From: an uncultured Spirochaetales bacterium
Lineage (GTDB): Bacteria > Spirochaetota > Spirochaetia > Sphaerochaetales > Sphaerochaetaceae
Length of the DNA: 10,079 nt
NCBI GenBank assembly: GCA_937902565.1
Contig: CALFMX010000033.1
Coordinates: forward strand, 1-10,079
Reading direction: 5' to 3'
Shown here: one piece after another, positions 6,543 to 10,079 of the stretch
Numbering within the stretch: the first letter of the stretch is position 1
Layout of the letters: each line of letters begins with the position of its first letter
Notes under the pieces: generated by a model
Database searches by the model: none
What the model saw: only the letters and a program-made list of their open reading frames with translations
Told to the model about the DNA's origin: nothing
Position numbers and translations under genes: made by a program

Positions 6543-7448
6543 CTACGTCAGGTAGATCGGGTTTGTCCAAGCTCGGTTGCCGGCAAAATCCACGCACTCT
6601 GCACGGATGTATGCCTCACCCCCCTTCAACTCATATCTCGTCTCGGTCAGATACCCCGTAAACGACTTGCCCCGTGCAGGATAGGTGATGTAGTGGACCT
6701 CCCTGCAGAGTGAGGTGGTCAGATAGGCATTGCCTGCATCGTCGATGCCCCAGTCGTGGATGGTCGGGCCACTGGATGAGTAGAAGTGTCCCCCTACCAT
6801 CGCTTCAACGATAGAGCGACGGTCGCAAGCCTGCGCCTTGACCATGACCCAGCCACCGAAATGATCGTCCTTGACGGTATGACCGTGCGTGTCGTCGCAG
6901 GCCACACCGAGCACCCGCTTGCCACGTCGCAGGAGATAGTCCCACAGGTATTCGGCGTGTCCCTCATGACACAGACACTCGACGCCGGTATTGAACACCT
7001 CGATGGCATCATAGCGCTCAAGGGCAAGGAGCTCCTCCGGTTCCATGCGCGACCATGCCGGATGGGCGATGGAGATAAACACATTGCCATCACCTCTCAT
7101 CTCGTCGATCAACATCTGGTCGTCCATGATCTCCTTGTCCCCCTTCGGACGCTTGAATTCCGAATTTGACGGCGTCCAAGAGCCAAAGAGCCCGATGATG
7201 TGGGTACACTTGACCTTTTCGACGTAGGAGATGTCCCGCTCCCAGGCAGGAAGCATGACAATCCCCTCGTTCCACTCAAGCCGATCGTACATGGCGTTGT
7301 GGTCGGTGATTGCAAGGAAGTCATACCCCTGCACCGTATATCGCCGGATTTGCTCCTCGGGAGAGAGCGATCCATCGGAGAGCGTGGTATGACTGTGGAA
7401 GTTGCCCTTAAGCCAAACCCCGGATTCAGGAAATGCGGACATGGGCAT
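6543..7448 (-). CDS. PHP-domain metal-dependent hydrolase
   Basis: Cytoplasmic metallohydrolase, 301 aa, of the PHP family, which includes histidinol phosphatase, nucleoside-phosphate and cyclic-phosphate hydrolases. The metal-binding pattern is intact: NFHSHTTLSDG (His18, His20, Asp25), AITDHN (Asp49, His50), Glu70 in PAWERD, His83, His129 in IAHPAW, and Asp186 and His188 in ACDDTHGH. Residues after about 215 form a small beta-rich C-terminal domain seen in stand-alone PHP proteins. The ATG at 7448 has AGGAGG 11 nt upstream (7460-7465), inside the permease gene, whose stop is at 7426, so the genes overlap by 23 nt and translation is probably coupled; Met3 at 7442 is a less likely start. Coupling to a TRAP permease suggests it acts on the imported solute, perhaps a phosphate ester. 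The exact substrate is unknown. Confidence 0.93.
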   Translation of the reverse strand: MPMSAFPESGVWLKGNFHSHTTLSDGSLSPEEQIRRYTVQGYDFLAITDHNAMYDRLEWNEGIVMLPAWERDISYVEKVKCTHIIGLFGSWTPSNSEFKRPKGDKEIMDDQMLIDEMRGDGNVFISIAHPAWSRMEPEELLALERYDAIEVFNTGVECLCHEGHAEYLWDYLLRRGKRVLGVACDDTHGHTVKDDHFGGWVMVKAQACDRRSIVEAMVGGHFYSSSGPTIHDWGIDDAGNAYLTTSLCREVHYITYPARGKSFTGYLTETRYELKGGEAYIRAECVDFAGNRAWTNPIYLT

Positions 7449-9324
7449 TATATCTCTTCCCTCCTGCTAGTGACCAAACGACTGCCACGGCACTGATTGC
7501 GGCACCAATGAAACTAACTAGGGCGTTGGGGAACAGCAACAGTACACCACCTGCAACGAACACGATTCGATTGGGTATGCCCATAGGGTGTGTGAGATAG
7601 CCACTGACGCTGATACCGATCATCACAACACCGATCAATGCTGTGATGATCGCAAAGATGACAGCCCCCGCCGAACCGATGAGAAGAAGAGCCGGGTCGT
7701 AGACGAAGGAGAAGGGGATGACGAATGCCGGCAGTGCGATCATGCACGAGAGGCCGCCCACTTTAACCCAATTGGCTTTGGCAAGGCCGGAAGCCATGAA
7801 GACGGCCACACACACCGGAGGCGTGATTGCGGACAAGCATGCAAAGTAGAAGATGAAGAGGTGCACAAACAAGGGCTGGAAGCCGAGTGCGATCAACGGC
7901 GGCGCGAGTACCGCAGCACCTAGGACGTAGGCGGCCGTGGTGGGCAGCCCCATGCCGAGGATGATGCAGACGATCATAGAGAAGAAGAGGCTCATCAGGG
8001 GGCTCCCCTGCCCAAGGGTCACGATGACATCGGAGAGCTTGACACCGAAGCCGGTCAAGTTGATGAGCGATACCGTGATCTGCGACCCTGCCAGAATTCC
8101 ACACATCTCCACGATGCTGGTCGTCCCATTCATTACCGTGGTGTAGCAGACGTTGCCAACAGACTTAGTGACTGTCTTTATGTTCCGTGTCTCGATGATG
8201 AACTTGAGCGTATACATGACCAGCGCCCCGATGGTTGCGTAGAAGGCACCGATGAGGACGGTATATCCAATCGAAAGAAAGACGATGAAGATCACAAGCG
8301 GTACAAGGATCACCAGCAATTCAAGGAGATTGACCTGTGGTTTTTCGTCGGATCCCTTAATCTTGAGTTTGACGGAGACCAGGTGCACAGCAACAAAACA
8401 GCTGGTTAAATAGAGCAGTGCAGGGACCAAGGCAGCTTTTGCAATGACAATGTAGCTGATTCCGATCAACTGCGCCATGATGAACGCCCCGGCGCCCATG
8501 ATGGGAGGCATGATCTGGCCCCCAGTCGATGCGACAGACTCAACCGTTGCCGCCCACTCCGGGGGGCACCCCGCCTTCTTCATCGCAGGGATCGTAAAGA
8601 CTCCGGTGGCAACAACGTTGCCGATCGCCGAACCGGAGATCATGCCGAAGAGGGTGCTTGCCAAGACTGCAACTTTTGCAGTCCCACCGGTATATTTTCC
8701 AGTGAATCGCTGTCCAAGCTTGATGAAGGTCTCCGCGCCACCGGTTACTGACAGGATGGCACCGAAGATACCGAGCATGGCAAGCATGGTGGCCGATAGA
8801 CCCAACATGGTTCCCCAGATACCTCGGGTGTTGTGGTAGAAGGTCTGGAAGACGAGGTTGAACGAGAAGTTCTGATGCCCCCAGATCCCAGGAAATATCT
8901 CTCCAAAGAATGCATAGAAGAGAAAGATTATACCCAGGATGGGGAAGGTCCATCCTACGCTGCGACGGCTTGCTTCCAGGACCAGGAAGACAAGGGAAAC
9001 GGCGAAAAACATATCGAAGGGACCGAGCCATTTGAGCGGATCATAGAGCAGTTCATTTGCATGGAATGCAAGGTAGATACATGCGGCGCTTGATATGAGT
9101 GCAGCCAATACATCGTACCACGGGACTCGGCCCGATGGATTGTCATCCATATTCTTTCGTGCCGGCTTCATTATATAGAGTAGCGTAAGGACGAAGGCCA
9201 GGTGGATGCTTCTCTGTGTAATGTCTGAAAATGGTCCGACTGCCGTGGTATATAGCTGGAAGGCTATGAGGCCGAATGATAGCACCCGAACGACCATTGT
9301 CCAAGTTGGATTAAGTTTTCGCAT
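7426..9324 (-). CDS. Fused TRAP transporter permease (TAXI type, DctQM fusion)
   Basis: Secondary importer driven by a sodium or proton gradient, 632 aa, in the inner membrane. The first 140 residues (hydrophobic helices about 13-30, 38-52, 68-87, 103-117, 124-141) are the fused small DctQ-like subunit; the rest is the large DctM-like subunit. Family motifs are ISGSAIGNVVATG (229-241), ASTGGQIMPPIMGAGAF (265-281), GMGLPTTAAYVLGA (457-470) and ITPPVCVAVF (500-509), two inverted halves around the transport site. The last 90 residues hold extra helices, as in other TAXI-linked fusions. AGAGGA (9330-9335) lies 5 nt before the ATG at 9324. It follows the receptor gene after 69 nt and overlaps the PHP gene. 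Length and motifs show an intact protein. Confidence 0.95.
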   Translation of the reverse strand: MRKLNPTWTMVVRVLSFGLIAFQLYTTAVGPFSDITQRSIHLAFVLTLLYIMKPARKNMDDNPSGRVPWYDVLAALISSAACIYLAFHANELLYDPLKWLGPFDMFFAVSLVFLVLEASRRSVGWTFPILGIIFLFYAFFGEIFPGIWGHQNFSFNLVFQTFYHNTRGIWGTMLGLSATMLAMLGIFGAILSVTGGAETFIKLGQRFTGKYTGGTAKVAVLASTLFGMISGSAIGNVVATGVFTIPAMKKAGCPPEWAATVESVASTGGQIMPPIMGAGAFIMAQLIGISYIVIAKAALVPALLYLTSCFVAVHLVSVKLKIKGSDEKPQVNLLELLVILVPLVIFIVFLSIGYTVLIGAFYATIGALVMYTLKFIIETRNIKTVTKSVGNVCYTTVMNGTTSIVEMCGILAGSQITVSLINLTGFGVKLSDVIVTLGQGSPLMSLFFSMIVCIILGMGLPTTAAYVLGAAVLAPPLIALGFQPLFVHLFIFYFACLSAITPPVCVAVFMASGLAKANWVKVGGLSCMIALPAFVIPFSFVYDPALLLIGSAGAVIFAIITALIGVVMIGISVSGYLTHPMGIPNRIVFVAGGVLLLFPNALVSFIGAAISAVAVVWSLAGGKRYNAHVRIS

Positions 9325-9341
9325 AGTGTTCCTCTTTGAAA

Positions 9342-9367
9342 CGGGGAGCCGGTATTCGAGCTCCCCG
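9342..9367 (-). other. Intercistronic stem-loop between TAXI receptor and TRAP permease
   Basis: A perfect 8-bp stem (CGGGGAGC 9342-9349 with GCTCCCCG 9360-9367) closes a 10-nt loop. On the minus strand it is followed by only three T residues, then the permease Shine-Dalgarno 6 nt beyond the stem. It is too weak in U-residues for a full terminator. It could partly terminate transcription, or protect the 3' end of the receptor message so the receptor is made in excess over the permease, a common need in binding-protein systems. Confidence 0.6.
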
Positions 9368-9393
9368 AAGGTGTGTACTCAATTGTCAGTCGA

Positions 9394-10079
9394 TTACTTT
9401 TCTTTATACTCGGGTGGGATCAAGTGTGCCGGGACTGTATAGCCATGCTCTTTGAGGTACTGGACCGTCCCTGCATGCAGCGGGGTGGATGCAGCCTGCA
9501 GTGTCATCTCCGGAACGTCGTTGGTAGCTCCGACAGGATATGCTGACTGCCAGATGCTCTTTCCATCTTCCCACATGGCCTTGAAGAGCCGGTAGCCCAT
9601 CTCCTGGGAGAAGGACATGTCTACCTGAATACCCTGGTAGGTGGAGAGGGTGTTTGCATCATGGTCGACACCGGTATAAACACCAGAGGGCACTACGGCG
9701 GTCTTGACGCTCGGGATTGCCTCGAGGATCCGTGCCAGATCGGCTGCGGAGATGTCGAGGACATCACAGGGGCGGCTTGCGTTGATCTGCATGACGAAGC
9801 TGTCTGGGTATGGTCCGGTCTTCACCGTGCCGACGATCTGCCGGTTTGCATAGGCATCAGCGGCATCTGCTTGGCCAGCCTCAAAATATTTCGGCTTGAT
9901 ACCGAGCGCATCGAATGCGGCATGGATCACAACCGACGCTGCGGTCCCTGTTCCTCCGGGGTTGAAGCTCTTGCCGTCAAGATCCCATATGGTCTTGATG
10001 CCGGCATCTTTTGCAACACAGATCTGGATCGGGGATTTTTCGTAGTACCAGAGGATTCTAAAGTCCGTGAACGGATCAC
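9394..10079 (-). CDS. TAXI-family TRAP solute receptor (5' end outside window)
   Basis: Periplasmic substrate receptor of the TRAP system; the C-terminal 227 residues are visible and the frame is open at the window edge, so the signal peptide and first part (about 100 residues by family length) are missing. The visible part opens with RILWYYEKSPIQICVAKDAG followed by IKTIWDLDGKSFNPGGTGTA, the TAXI signature in which Y-x3-S-P-I-Q, D-L-x-G-K and the G-x-G-T turn shape the ligand site. Later parts include GPYPDSFVMQI and SQEMGYRLFKAMWED, with an HAGTVQYLKEHG tail typical of the family's C-terminal helix. TAXI receptors are known for glutamate/glutamine-like or other organic acids in some cases, but the ligand here cannot be read. 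It is the first visible gene of the operon with the fused permease and PHP hydrolase. Confidence 0.93.
   Translation of the reverse strand, partial: DPFTDFRILWYYEKSPIQICVAKDAGIKTIWDLDGKSFNPGGTGTAASVVIHAAFDALGIKPKYFEAGQADAADAYANRQIVGTVKTGPYPDSFVMQINASRPCDVLDISAADLARILEAIPSVKTAVVPSGVYTGVDHDANTLSTYQGIQVDMSFSQEMGYRLFKAMWEDGKSIWQSAYPVGATNDVPEMTLQAASTPLHAGTVQYLKEHGYTVPAHLIPPEYKEK

Noticed and set aside
9928..9930. GTG as start of the TAXI receptor
   Set aside because: The frame stays open upstream to the window edge and encodes the TAXI signature there, so this is an internal valine.
1..10079. CRISPR arrays, tRNA genes, insertion sequences or phage genes
   Set aside because: I saw no regularly spaced direct repeats, no tRNA cloverleaf, no transposase and no terminal inverted repeats.

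Overview
The window is dense bacterial DNA, moderately GC-rich by eye, with Shine-Dalgarno-like sites, overlapping or closely packed genes and two solute-import systems. There is no rRNA or other marker gene. The combination of an ATPase-less CUT1 ABC importer, a TAXI-type TRAP transporter and SoxR/MerR-type regulation would fit a heterotrophic, perhaps anaerobic bacterium. A spirochaete related to Sphaerochaeta/Spirochaeta is my best guess, but it is only an inference.

Layout. (1) 1-2638, minus strand: two tandem paralogous genes of a family I do not recognise. The upstream one is complete (872-2638, 588 aa); the downstream one is cut by the window edge (1-847, 282 residues visible). Their N-terminal 245 residues align nearly without gaps. 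(2) 2639-2927: a divergent control region with a candidate promoter on each strand and two perfect inverted repeats around the rightward -35 box. (3) 2928-5940, plus strand: a three-gene CUT1 ABC import operon (permease, permease, UgpB-like binding protein) with no ATPase. (4) 5953-6399, minus: a MerR-family regulator with a C-terminal four-cysteine cluster spaced differently from SoxR, convergent with the ABC operon. (5) 6400-6542: an intergenic stretch with G-runs on the minus strand and a long stem-loop that probably ends the operon on its right. (6) 6543-10079, minus: an operon read right to left: TAXI receptor (5' end outside the window), fused TRAP permease, PHP-domain metallohydrolase.

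How they work together. The TAXI receptor would deliver a solute to the fused sodium- or proton-coupled permease. The PHP enzyme, whose start lies inside the permease gene, is placed to act on the imported compound, perhaps by hydrolysing a phosphate ester. The ABC operon imports a second solute; its binding protein is close to UgpB but seems to have changed the residues that contact glycerol phosphate. No sugar catabolic genes are visible. The most novel part is the tandem pair of unknown proteins; the MerR cysteine cluster and the PHP-TRAP pairing come next.
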